Below, in pieces: positions 1-10,779 of a stretch of DNA of 64,000 bases. The position numbers and the translations under genes were made by a program. This DNA comes from Mucidula mucida (Eukaryota; Basidiomycota; Agaricomycetes; Agaricales; Physalacriaceae), in NCBI GenBank assembly GCA_015501055.1, contig JADNYV010000050.1, positions 152,824 to 216,823 of the forward strand, in the 5' to 3' direction. Within the stretch, counting starts at the first letter, position 1, and every line of letters starts with the position of its first letter. The notes beneath the pieces were generated by a model. It worked only from the letters and a program-made list of their open reading frames with translations, was not told the DNA's origin and ran no database searches.

Positions 1-380
1 CTCACCGACACAGAAGCTCTTTACTCAACTGAAGCTGCAAACGCGGGGATCGACGTAGAAGCCCTTTTTGCCGGTGTTAGCAGCCTTCCCATTCAACCCA
101 TACAGTTGATGGCTGACACGTTGTCTTCCTAGTTGAAAGCTCAATCGGCGATGAAGCAGGTCGGGACAGTCGAAGACGTGGCTGGTCTTATTTCGTTTCT
201 CGTGACCAAAGATGCACGTCTTATCACAGGTACGTTTGCTTCGAGCCCTTCTCGAAGATAATGACTGAAGCAAATTTCTCATAGGCCAAACGGTAAGCCA
301 CTCGTAGCGTATAATACACACTGTACTGAACGGATATTGCTCCTCAGATTTCCGTCGACGGTGGTATCAGTTTCAGCTAG
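1..380 (+). CDS. Short-chain dehydrogenase/reductase, 3' end only
   Basis: This is the C-terminal part of an SDR oxidoreductase whose 5' part lies outside the window. The exons read as <1-75, 133-229, 285-292 and 348-380. The three introns (57, 55 and 55 bp) all have GT...AG ends, the first and third show CTGAC/CTGAAC-like branch sites, and joining the exons keeps the frame to a TAG stop at 378-380. The spliced end contains EDVAGLISFLV, ITGQTISVDGG and ISFS. This is the classical SDR tail, in which the D-x-A-x-x-x-x-FL segment and the G-Q-x-x-x-V-D-G-G motif follow the cofactor fold and catalytic YxxxK. Family membership is clear. The substrate cannot be told because the catalytic part is missing. 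The 8-nt exon at 285-292 is very small but is required by the frame. Confidence 0.85.
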
Positions 381-644
381 ATGTGCAAATCAAACTAATT
401 GTATGAACCACGAAATCACTACCTTGTTCCATAACGGTGCTTCCAAACACTTCAGATTCCCTTGTGCACGTTTCAGGAAAGTATGCATGTAGCCCCCATA
501 TAGAGAACAAGCGCCATCCAGGGCAACCTCGTGTCCTTGTTCTTCGCGTCGATTATAAAAGTTGAGCGTGTCTAGTCTCTCGAACTCTCATTAACTATAC
601 CCAACGTACTCTAAACTCACTGTTGCTGGCCAACCTTCTCTCTA
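381..644. other. Intergenic region
   Basis: This stretch lies between the SDR stop and the next gene start. It is AT-richer than its flanks and has a TATA-like sequence (attataaa, about 550-557) roughly 90 bp upstream of the next ATG, a plausible core promoter. Nothing else was recognised. Confidence 0.4.
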
Positions 645-1664
645 ATGCAATCCTCAACCATCATGAACGCGACCACATACGACCCCGCCCGTTGGACAGA
701 GTGGCCACAAGGCTCCACCGAATGCAATCCACTCCCCATCTGCGCGCCAAATCCCTGCGCTGTACACGAATACCAGAACTTATGTCTCCAGGAGAAGCAC
801 TATGTCTTGCTATTGAAGCCGTTTTGTGCGTGTTCCATAGCCCGGCGGGAGCGCTGATGTCATTGCTAATTGTTGTCCTTGAACAGGGGATCTCTGGATG
901 TACGCTAACAAAGACCGAGCAGCCCAGGACCAACAGATAACGTGGCCTGGCGACGGGAGGGTTACATCTGTAAACGAGGCGTTCGACCGTCTGTTCGAAA
1001 TGACCCCAGAAAAACTCATGCCGGAAGAGTACTTCATGCCAGACGAGAACCTAAACTGGGGCGACTTCGCACACAGTAAGCCTCATTGGCTGCTACTCTT
1101 TGCAATTAGCTTCTGAGCAAGTCACAATTTAGTGCTCACCACGACTCACGATAACATCTTGGCGATTGAAAACTTTAAACTTGCCTGTACGTCAAATATT
1201 TGTTAGATCGTGTTCAATGCTGACTTCAATATGACGCACAGGCAACTCTCTATTCGAGATGAATGAGAATGCGACACCAATGGACCCTCAGGTCCAGGTC
1301 CCAATGCTGCTACAAGATGAATCTATGATCGTGCCCTACCTTTTACCTGTCACGACCGCCTGGTTAAGCTGGGAGGACACTGCGCTCGGCTATAGCCTGA
1401 ATGTGCCTTCCATGGTGCAGCCATACCTCGCGGACGTATTCCAGAAAGTGTCGTCGCTGTACGGCAACACTACGTTTAATGATATGCAGAAAGGTAAGCC
1501 CAGCGCCACTTCACCAAGCAGCGACGCTAATGCGGGTCCCCATAGCCATGCAGACTTTCTTTGCCATCGACGTCTTTAGGCAGTTCCTTGATCTACGAGA
1601 CTCTGAGTATATGCTATTCGGTGATTTCGAGAGAGAATCTAGCGAGGAATGTCAGTGCGCCTGA
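645..1664 (+). CDS. Unrecognised protein, five exons, about 264 residues
   Basis: I do not recognise a family. The model uses exons 645-825, 887-1075, 1133-1186, 1242-1493 and 1546-1664. All introns are GT-AG and 52-61 bp long, and the frame is continuous across every junction (795 nt, 264 codons plus TGA). The 54-nt third exon is supported by a GTACGT donor and a TGCTGAC branch site in the intron after it. The protein has no evident signal peptide. It is rich in Asp, Glu, Met and Pro, with acidic stretches such as MTPEKLMPEEYFMPDENLNW and an acidic, Cys-containing C-terminus (SSEECQCA). The start was chosen as the first ATG in the coherent frame; a second ATG lies six codons on. It ends tail-to-tail with the minus-strand gene that follows and overlaps its 3' end by a few bases. 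Confidence 0.65.
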
Positions 1665-2727
1665 TAGTAATAGAAAAGGTGACACCTACACATAATAATA
1701 CCCTACATATCAGCATCGTCAATTTCACTAAGAAACTCTTCATCCACACTTCCGCAAGATCAAGAAGTACGGCAGGAAAGCCGCTCCTTGTCAGCGAGAC
1801 CATAGCATCCATGTAATGCGAGTGTCCGATTCGTCTATCCGTCACGTCCAGCCATACTTTCGCAATCGCCGGCAGATCATCTGGTTGTGCAAGACGCCCG
1901 ATGACCGTCTGCCCGAAGATTTCGTCTGTAAAGTTCTGTCCTGAGCACACGAGGAGGAGGGTATGCAGCGCTGGTACGATGACAGTACGCCTGTTTCGCG
2001 GGTTCTTGTTCTTCGTCGTCATACGGAGGAGGATCTCGTCTGTGATAGCACCCTCGCATGAGGCTAGAGGGACTTCGTTGAAGCGGAACATTGTTAATTG
2101 GGGGACACACTCGAGCATGGCGAGCAGTTCCGATGACGAGATGGGTATCTTGTCGAGGAAGAGCGTCCTGAGCGTTGTTGAGCTTTGTTTCACGAATGAC
2201 AACACGTCCTTTGTCACCCATGTAAGAGGAAGGAATGGAACGCCCGGTTCGAAGCCGCGCTGTGTGACACAGAGCACCTCTAGTTCGATCGCAAAGTACT
2301 TGGACATGCCGCCTATCCAGTCCACATCAGCATCGTTCAGCAGGTCCCACTGCATGCTGGTCAGCGTCTTCGTGTTGAGCTTCTTCACCTTCTTCGAATG
2401 CTTCTCAACCTCCGGCGACGTGTTACACCGCACCAGCTCCAGCAAATCCACCCGTGTAAACCTCCGAAAAAAGTCGACGCAAAATGATTGAGGCAGGCAG
2501 AGCTGGGTTCCGCGGACGGTGTCAACTTGGTCGCACGGGAGCTGGATGACAGAGTACAGCCCGGTTTCGAGACCCGTGGTGATTATTCCAGCCAAGCTCG
2601 AGGTTATAATCCCGCGCGTAAAAGCCGTTGATGTAGAGGCAAGCATGGCTTGGATTTCTGCCACACTGACCTCTTCTGTGGTGTTTGAATAGGATGGAGA
2701 AGTCGACGAGGACCCGTACGCCACCAT
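1639..2727 (-). CDS. LRR/F-box-type hypothetical protein
   Basis: A 362-codon uninterrupted reading frame. The middle and C-terminal parts have the texture of the leucine-rich repeats that follow F-boxes in basidiomycete F-box proteins: regularly spaced hydrophobic segments such as LRTLFLDKIPISSSELLAML, VPQLTMFRFNEVPL and VPALHTLLLV. No F-box (LPxEI/L...W) is visible at the N-terminus, so either an upstream exon carries it or the protein lacks one. The last roughly 20 residues read through what may be 3' UTR (VCVGVTFSITIRR), so the true end could be slightly earlier after splicing. The function is not known. If the F-box assignment is right it would be an SCF-type substrate adaptor, but that is inference. 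Confidence 0.5.
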   Translation of the reverse strand: MVAYGSSSTSPSYSNTTEEVSVAEIQAMLASTSTAFTRGIITSSLAGIITTGLETGLYSVIQLPCDQVDTVRGTQLCLPQSFCVDFFRRFTRVDLLELVRCNTSPEVEKHSKKVKKLNTKTLTSMQWDLLNDADVDWIGGMSKYFAIELEVLCVTQRGFEPGVPFLPLTWVTKDVLSFVKQSSTTLRTLFLDKIPISSSELLAMLECVPQLTMFRFNEVPLASCEGAITDEILLRMTTKNKNPRNRRTVIVPALHTLLLVCSGQNFTDEIFGQTVIGRLAQPDDLPAIAKVWLDVTDRRIGHSHYMDAMVSLTRSGFPAVLLDLAEVWMKSFLVKLTMLICRVLLCVGVTFSITIRRTDIPR

Positions 2728-4901
2728 AGAATGTCGGACGCGCTGTAGGTCTGCTGGGCGCCCTAGCCACGACGATGGCGAAGAAAAGAGGGAAAAGGAG
2801 GCCAGGGCAGTGACGATGAGCGCAATAATTCGCCACCGAGACGTGCTGGACGTTCAATGCCGTGTTATAGGGTAGAAATGAGGGAGAGATTGGAGGGGCA
2901 TAGTAAGTAGACGGGTTTCGAATACAAGGAAGAGAAAACGAGTAGGAGTATGGGCATAATGGACCGTCCTGGGGAAGAGACCAGGTACAACAACATCAAT
3001 CAACAACAGCATACCAAAGAATCGGCCCCTTCTGAGCATTTCTTTTCCGAATAAAAAGGCGAATAGATTTTACCTGTTGAATCTGACCAAGTGGAGACGG
3101 GACCCACACCGGCGGCGCACCCATTGGTGCATTCCCGCGTAGTATCATTGAAAAGACTGCTGAGTTCAGGTAGATTCTCTCGAACGATTACTGTTCTCGT
3201 TACCTATTGTAGCTTTCGTCTCACCTAGACTGTCCCTGATAGCTAGTGAAGAGATCACCTTTCTCGCTCATTTAGGTACGCCTTCCGGGACTTTATCAGG
3301 TCTGCTGATGGACGATTAGCATCTTGTACCGCCTTGAACAATTGTGTATACTTACCAACATAGCAACCTTCAATGTTCCGGTTGACTGTCGCCGTATTGG
3401 CATTCCAAAAGCTGCCAGTGAGGAACTTCATCTGGCGCGTCTAAACCCACACAATTTCCGCCACATAGTGATCGGCGTGAGTTTACCGACAGTGACTCTG
3501 AGATTGTTTGTTTCGTAGGGAGAGTTGAGAAGAATTTAAATCGAAATAAGAGCTCTTAGACTCAAGTAGAAGGAATTATTTACTGTAAGGTCAACCATTT
3601 CTAGTACGGGACATAAATTTCGTCTTCCTGCAGTCGGAAATATTCCGGCTTCAGCGAAACAGAGATCGGCTAGGTTCGGCATGCGGTGGCATGTAAATCT
3701 GCATTCGTCGACTCCAATTCCCGAGGATGCGATGCTACTAGCAACGTCGTGCCAGAGCGATAGGATAAGGTCGTCGATATGCCTGCCCGGGAAATGAGAC
3801 GCAGACTACCACTAGCCACAAGTAAGCATGGCATATAATTTAGCTTAACCGTAAACATTTTCTAGTGTGTTCGTATTGTATTTTGGAGGAAGCCTCAACA
3901 GCACAGTCCTTAGTTGTTCAGGGAAACCATGTAGCGGATCGATAAGTGAGGAAACTATGTTGAGCAGAAGATACTAAGATTCTGATCCGGACAAGATTAC
4001 CAGTAGCAAGCAGTGCGCGACGAGTGCTTATCTGTCCACGACGCTGCAACGTTCTCGCGACGTCTCAACCACCGGTCGGAAGCATACCAGATACACTGGA
4101 CCAAAGTTAGGAACCATGACACCGTATTGATAGAGAGTTCCCGTCTGATGACAGACGCTCATCGTAGATTTAACCTTTTCTGACTCGACGTAGGAATATC
4201 TGGCCTGACGTGCAGGATAGCCAACATCTGTACAAGACTTTGGAATGAGCCGGGCGGTTTCTCCAGTGCAGGAGGCGAACAGGAGGTCAAGATTGAGGAA
4301 ACCACAGCTCAAGGAGTATAGAAGAACCGCCAGCACCTATTCTGAGGGGAAGCGAAAGAGTTTTACTTAGCAGTCTGAAAGGATGTCGTATTGAAGAGAT
4401 CTAACAACACAGCCACAGTGGCATGTTAATGCGGTTCCTGTTACATAAGAATCTGGCCCAATCTTTTTTTCCTTCCTGCCACCATCCACGCCTGTTGCGG
4501 ACGACGACGATATCTGTTACTGGTGCGTATCTTTCTTCGCCGCCGCCGCCGCCATGCCGCCCTTTTGCTCGCCGTCGAACGTCGCGGACTGGGTCTCGAT
4601 GGCAGCCGCATGTTAAGCGCCCATACATGAGCGTCTATCAGGTCGTTGGCAGGCTCTTTGTCTGTAGGGCATCATGGCATGATGGCCTAGTTGACGCCAG
4701 AGCGTCGTTGCGCAGCGAAGATCCGTCCGTTGTCGGATCGAAGAGGGTTGTCTGTTGCGGTCGTTCTCAGCTTGCTCTCCGTAGAAGTTCTAGCGGCGAC
4801 TTCTGCGCGTTTTATTACATTTTCGTTGCGCTCTGTCCTCTGCGTTCGTTTACTGATTACCCCTGCTCAGATCTAAAAACCGAAAGTCGAAAATAAAAAC
4901 A
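2728..4901. other. Long intergenic region
   Basis: About 2.2 kb without a convincing gene. A minus-strand frame of 102 codons (4028-4336) begins with a hydrophobic, signal-like segment (MLAVLLYSLSCGFLNLDLLF) and contains several cysteines. It lacks family similarity I recognise and is left uncalled. A short GCC trinucleotide run (about 4540-4555) and a pyrimidine-rich stretch precede the zinc-knuckle gene and probably belong to its promoter or 5' UTR. Confidence 0.35.
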
Positions 4902-5932
4902 ATGTCAGGCGCAAGAGGTTGCTTTAACTGTGGAGGATGTGCGTGTTGTTTGTCCCCATCCCCCATCCCTTGATTTTCCATCCGTCTCCTCCTACGTACA
5001 AACACACCCTTTCCTCGTCTCATCGTAGCTTAAATTTACATAATTCTATCATCTCTACCTCCTGCTTCTGTCTTCTTTGGGGACGCTGACTGACGATGTT
5101 CTTTCTTCTTCTCTATATCCTCAAATCAATATACTGTGTTGTCAATTGGAACGTGGTCCTCTTCTTCAACACTTGGCGCCCTCCCTCTCCTCCTTATCCT
5201 CCTGCCTTTGTATCTAGTCGGCCACCAAGCCGCATCCTGCCCCAAAGCCGGCACGCCTACGTGCTACAACTGCGGTCTTGAAGGCCATGTTTCTAGGGAC
5301 TGCACGGGCGAAACCAAGGCAAAGAGCTGCTACAAGTGCGGTCAAGAAGGACACATTGTGAGTATGATCCCAATTCTCCTTTTGCTCTGCTAAGGCGCGT
5401 CCCGAAAGTCGCGCGACTGCGCCTCGACCACGAGCTCTTCATCTTTCGAACGAGGAAGTGGTGGAGGAGGAGGAGGAGGAGGACAGGAGTGTTACCGCTG
5501 CGGCAAGACCGGACACATCGCACGTGCGTGTCCCGAGAGTGGTGCTGCTGGAGGAGGAAATTTCAGCTCGTTCAGCGGAGGTGGAGGAAAGACTTGGTAA
5601 GACTTCGCTTGTTGCTGTGTGAGTTGTGTCCTGACCAGTTTGTAGCTACACCTGCGGCGGTGTAGGCCATTTGAGCCGGGACTGTGTCCAAGGAAGCAAG
5701 TGCTACAACTGTAACGGCGTAGTACGTCGTTTCCGTAAAAAAAAATTGTGGACTTGACGCTGACTCTCTGTAGGGCCACATTTCGCGCGAATGCCCGCAG
5801 CCCCAGAAGAGGGCGTGCTACACGTGCGGTAGTGAAGGGTACGTCCTTTTACATACCGTCTATAAGACTTTTTCGCTGAAGCCATTCGCTAGACACATTT
5901 CTCGCGACTGTCCTGGCGTTGAAGCCGCCTAA
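4902..5932 (+). CDS. GIS2: CCHC zinc-knuckle nucleic-acid binding protein (GIS2/CNBP family)
   Basis: Six exons (4902-4938, 5218-5357, 5409-5596, 5646-5721, 5774-5838, 5893-5932) give 546 nt, 181 residues, in an unbroken frame. The protein consists of seven zinc knuckles of the form C-x2-C-x4-H-x4-[85 protein letters not shown] and [15 protein letters not shown] Gly-rich linker lies between knuckles three and four. Seven knuckles and this length match yeast Gis2 and animal CNBP, cytoplasmic single-stranded nucleic-acid binding proteins associated with translating mRNA and stress granules. The fourth splice donor was set at 5722 (GTACGT) because the alternative would leave knuckle six one residue short. 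The first intron is unusually long (279 bp) for this window, as often seen where a leader intron carries regulatory sequence. This is the best-supported housekeeping gene here. Confidence 0.93.
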
Positions 5933-6449
5933 GTTTCTTGTTCTTGTACCCTGTACTATTAACTTGCTTGTGCTTGTGCTAGTGATAAGAAGAATAAACC
6001 CCTGAATCCCATGAATACTTGTATATCCAGCATTTGCGATGAAATACAGTCTTAAGGAAGGTTGCTGGTGGCTCTTCTCCTCCAATGCAATTACGTATTG
6101 CTACGAGAGTTGTATATGATGCTGTATACTGGCAGGATCATCGCACCGTCGTAGCTCAACGCGTACAGCGCCAGATCAATCAATGTCGGCTGAGGAGGCA
6201 CGCTGGTTGCTTACATCTATTGTGACTGTCCAAAAGAACTTTTTCTGTGCTCTTGTTAGTATGTCTGTTTTGACCAATTTGAAGATGTTGAATGTTGTAC
6301 CATCTGCCTTCAGGACAAGATTGCACAACAAAAGGGATACACTCTCAAGTTCTGACATTACAGTAAGTAATGACATATCTGTGTACCAACACTAAGTATT
6401 TGACGATGATGCACTTGTGGACTATCAAACACTTTCGCACTCTGTACAA
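5933..6449. other. Intergenic region between convergent genes
   Basis: This is the 3' flank of the zinc-knuckle gene and of the converging reductase gene. It includes an AATAAA polyadenylation-like signal at about 5993. The two overlapping 66-70-codon frames on opposite strands at 6176-6395 have no family features and are ignored. Confidence 0.4.
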
Positions 6450-7865
<1,416 letters not shown>

Positions 7866-8284
7866 TCAATGTTGTGGTGTAGTTCTAGAGTGTAGACGGC
7901 ACCACAATTCGCCTTTATAGCCTGCCAGTGAGCACCCAAAGAAGAGACATGACTGTCGTAGTGACGTTTTTTCCACACGAGTTCCGTAGGAGGGCGGATG
8001 ACTGATACGAGCAGATGATGCTTTGAGTGAGCGGTTGAATAATGTTCCCAGGCTAGTGGAGCACTCACTTTGAACCGAAGTTGCTTCGTTAGGTTCACAC
8101 ACGGCATGGCGCGGATTACTGTTGCTTGATGGTGAATACAGACTGCATAGTCTATCTGAAGAGACTTGTGCATGGGATTGATACAAGAAGATAGGCAAGA
8201 TCACGAGTCAGAGAGTAACGTTAACATCCATCAACGATATCAACGACGTATCTCAGGCCACTGCCGAGTGTGTTGACGAGTTCG
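7866..8284. other. Promoter side of the reductase gene, then retrotransposon flank
   Basis: No gene was recognised. The overlapping minus-strand frames at 7781-8204 show no conserved features. The last five bases, GTTCG at 8280-8284, are the left target-site duplication of the LTR retrotransposon that follows. Confidence 0.45.
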
Positions 8285-8815
8285 TGTTAGCGACTGACTA
8301 AGCCACGAGACTCAACCAGGTACCACAGCAAGAACTAAGGAAGAAAGCGTTCACGTTCGTAAGACTAGGCTAGGCCAGGTGTATAAACGAGATCGGAACT
8401 AAAGTACAATGATACTATACTACTGCTTATATACTAGTAAGCCTGTGTTTGGGACTCCTTGTCCATACGTGTTTCCGCTAGGGATAACTCCACGCCCTTG
8501 ACCCAGTGTTGTATGCTACTAGTCCGTGAAACCATTAAATACGAGTGGTGACTGCATGTAAGTAATAATACTGAAACGTCCATGTGTGCTACGAGTGTCG
8601 GCGGTGTGTATACAATAGGGAGTCCATGAGGTATCGGCATGTATGATGTCATCCATGTGTTGGCCGTGTGTCCGACATGAGTACGGCTTCGGTAATGAAA
8701 AGGGATATGATCGGTGACAAAAACAGATGATGAAACGGTCCGTTGGTTGATAAGACAAGGCTCCCGATAAGATATGATAAGATGTGAAAATGTGAAAATA
8801 TGGCGATTCATAACA
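8285..8815 (-). repeat. 3' LTR of the chromovirus
   Basis: 531 bp with TGTTA/TAACA ends, the same in sequence as 15893-16423. The 125-codon frame inside it (8434-8811) is not a gene; it exists only because the LTR happens to lack stops, and it is duplicated exactly in the other LTR. Confidence 0.95.
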
Positions 8816-8818
8816 TCA

Positions 8819-8828
8819 CCCCCTCCTT
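8819..8828 (-). other. Polypurine tract of the chromovirus
   Basis: On the element's sense strand AAGGAGGGGG lies three bases upstream of the 3' LTR, the usual position for the plus-strand primer of reverse transcription. It overlaps the TAA stop codon of the pol/chromodomain frame (8827-8829). Confidence 0.75.
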
Positions 8829-9177
8829 AAGGCGCAAGTTCCATTCTGCGCCAGAGTCGCTCCATGAGGGCTGCAGAGGGTAGCGTGATGTCGAGGGGTT
8901 CGGTATCGGGCGGTGGCATAGGTCGGAATAGATGTGATGGAAATTGCGACATGGGGACTTCAATGCGAGCAAGCGCGGGTGGCTTTGGCTTGTTCGGATA
9001 TTGTTGGTGGAAATCGCTGATGGCTTCGTCGGCATTTTTGAGATTGCATGCCGGTTCCCATGTCTGCTCGTGTGTGCCATAACCCTTCCAGTGAACCTTG
9101 TATTGAAAACCCCCGCGGTACTTCCGGGAATTCACCACTTTCTCGACCTCCCATTCCGGTTCGGCTCCTTCCAGCAC
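8827..9177 (-). CDS. Chromodomain end of the retrotransposon polyprotein, separated by the hAT insertion
   Basis: This segment is the original C-terminus of Pol. It contains a chromodomain: EWEVEKVVNSRKYRGGFQYK, VHWKGYGTHEQTWEP and the trailing acidic helix NADEAISDFHQQYP. The aromatic and acidic residues typical of histone-tail readers (W-K-G-Y, TWEP) are present. In chromoviruses this domain directs integration to modified chromatin. Upstream the frame runs into the hAT terminal repeat at 9178. The codons just before the insertion on the other side (10780-10976) end in a Pro-rich linker that matches, across the 8-bp duplication, the LVLEGAEPE linker here. It has no start codon of its own and was made as part of Pol. 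Confidence 0.9.
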   Translation of the reverse strand: MLEGAEPEWEVEKVVNSRKYRGGFQYKVHWKGYGTHEQTWEPACNLKNADEAISDFHQQYPNKPKPPALARIEVPMSQFPSHLFRPMPPPDTEPLDITLPSAALMERLWRRMELAP

Positions 9178-10779
9178 TAGAGTCGGACGCGAGTATAGAA
9201 TAAAAAAAGTACTCACGAATAAACTCATACTCATCATGCAAGCCAAGAGTATACTCGCACGTGAGTAGAGTAGAGTCTAGAGTCTATGGTGAGTCTAGAG
9301 TTTCAGTTTGGGGCCACGAATACTCGATAGACTCATACTCATAAATATTCGTGAATACTCATGAGTATTCTTATATTCGTGAGTATTCGTGAGTATTCAG
9401 CTCCTAATGGACAAGTATTACTCCAAAACGGATGATTCCGTGATGTGGAAGACTGCGATGCGTGAGTTTTCTCTCTTTTGGTTCAACCGCTTGTTAATTT
9501 TTGGTTTAGTGCTACACCCGAAGCATCGCGGGCACTACTTCACGAATCAGAAGTGGGAGCAGGCGTGGATCGATACCGCTGTCAGCGCCGCTCGCAAAGT
9601 CTGGCAAGAGGATTACAAGCCACTCATCAAGGCAGTCCCACCTCCGCCCGAGGTTGATTCGGACGACGACGCCTACGATATCTATGCTGCAGTTCATTCC
9701 TTCCCAGCCGTGTCTCAGACAGATCCATTCGATGCTTTTATTTCAGCGGACGCCACGGATGACGATGGAATCGATTACTGGGTTTCGAAGTCCGCACCGC
9801 ACAATGCGGAGTTTATCACCCCACAACAAGCCCTTGCCCGGATGGCTCTCGACTTCTTGAGCTGTCCCGCCACTAGTACTGATGTCGAACGACTCTTCTC
9901 GCACAGTGGTCTTGTCGTCTCCAAACGACGACACAATCTCGCTGCGGACTCAATTCGAGAGACCACGATACTTGGACAGTGGCTTGCCATTGAGGATCTT
10001 GTCCCCGAGCAGAAGATTGCGAAGTTCTTGCACAATCGGAAGTTACGGAAGAAGGATTTGAATGAGGACCTCTCGACCGACTGGACGGATTCGGATGCAG
10101 ACGCAGACGGAGGTGACGATTCCTCGGAGGATGCTGCACCGATGGATGTTTCCGATTCAGAGGTGGAGGTTGTCGAGGAGGTTGTCGAGGAGGATGAGGT
10201 TGTCGAGGAGGACGAGGTGGTTGACGAGGATGAGGTGGTTGACGAGGATGGGGATGATGTTGAGGAGAACTTGTGGACCAAGAGGAAGGGGAAGGGCAAG
10301 GCTGTTGCACAGTCGGAGGAGATGGACTTTTCTGATTTCCGCGATGGTATGGATCCTGTCTCAGAGTTTGACACGGGTCATGATGGTGATGTTGAGATTG
10401 ACGATGATGACGATGATCTCTATGAAACGATTGAGCAGGTAGTTTTGGTTCGACGGCGCAAGCCTGCTTCTTCACCTCAGGATACTACTGATATGGATGC
10501 TACTGATATGGATATAACTTGATACACTTACGACCTACTTACTTTAATCTTCACTGTCTTTATGTTTGAATTTGCTTGCTGATACGTGAGTATACTCGAG
10601 TATACTCGGATCGTACTCGAGTACTCGAATACTCGAGACTCATGAAGTACTCTTGAGTAGAGTAGATATTCGAGTAGAGTCTCGAGTGAAGACTCGAGTC
10701 TTGAGTATTGGGTTTGAGGTAAGAGTTACTCATACGATGAGTCCGAATATACTCGAGTATGGACTCGTGTCCATCTCTA
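9178..10779 (+). mobile_element. hAT-family DNA transposon nested in the chromovirus
   Basis: 1602 bp bounded by an 8-bp target duplication TCCAGCAC (9170-9177 and 10780-10787), the length expected for hAT elements. The termini are imperfect inverted repeats: the left end starts TAGAGTCGGACGCGAGT, and the right end, reverse-complemented, starts TAGAGATGGACACGAGT. Both subterminal regions are packed with short repeats of the kind transposases bind: ACTCATACTC/GAGTATTCGTGA on the left (about 9200-9400) and ACTCGAGTA-type palindromes on the right (about 10580-10770). The single gene inside encodes only the C-terminal part of a hAT transposase, so the element is probably internally deleted and non-autonomous. 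Confidence 0.92.
9406..10522 (+). CDS. hAT transposase, C-terminal part only, with acidic tail
   Basis: The frame starts at the ATG of MDKYYSKTDDS. A 48-bp intron (9462-9509) must be removed to give TAMLLHPKHRGHYF, the conserved hAT segment before the dimerisation region. The dimerisation domain follows (PQQALARMALDFLSCPATST and VERLFSHSGLVVSKRRHNL), containing the family's A-x-ERxFS-x(4)-V-xxRRxxL pattern. The last 130 or so residues are an Asp/Glu-rich low-complexity region with tandem VVEEDEVVDEDE units and a final MDATDMDIT repeat. The BED zinc finger and the catalytic N-terminal part are absent, and the left subterminal repeat abuts directly, so this looks like a deletion derivative. The acidic tail is unusual for hAT transposases and could be a later expansion of a short GA-rich repeat. 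Confidence 0.85.

Noticed and set aside
4423..4896. 157-codon plus-strand frame before the zinc-knuckle gene
   Set aside because: Composition is Arg/Ser/Cys-rich without any conserved pattern, and it lies in the presumed promoter and 5' UTR of the GIS2-like gene.
8434..8811. 125-codon minus-strand frame, and its exact duplicate at 16042-16419
   Set aside because: Both lie wholly within the identical LTRs; they are open by chance and do not represent a gene.
9873..10475. 200-codon Pro/His/Arg-rich frame antisense to the hAT transposase
   Set aside because: Shadow of the acidic GAG/GAT-rich transposase tail read on the other strand; no independent support.
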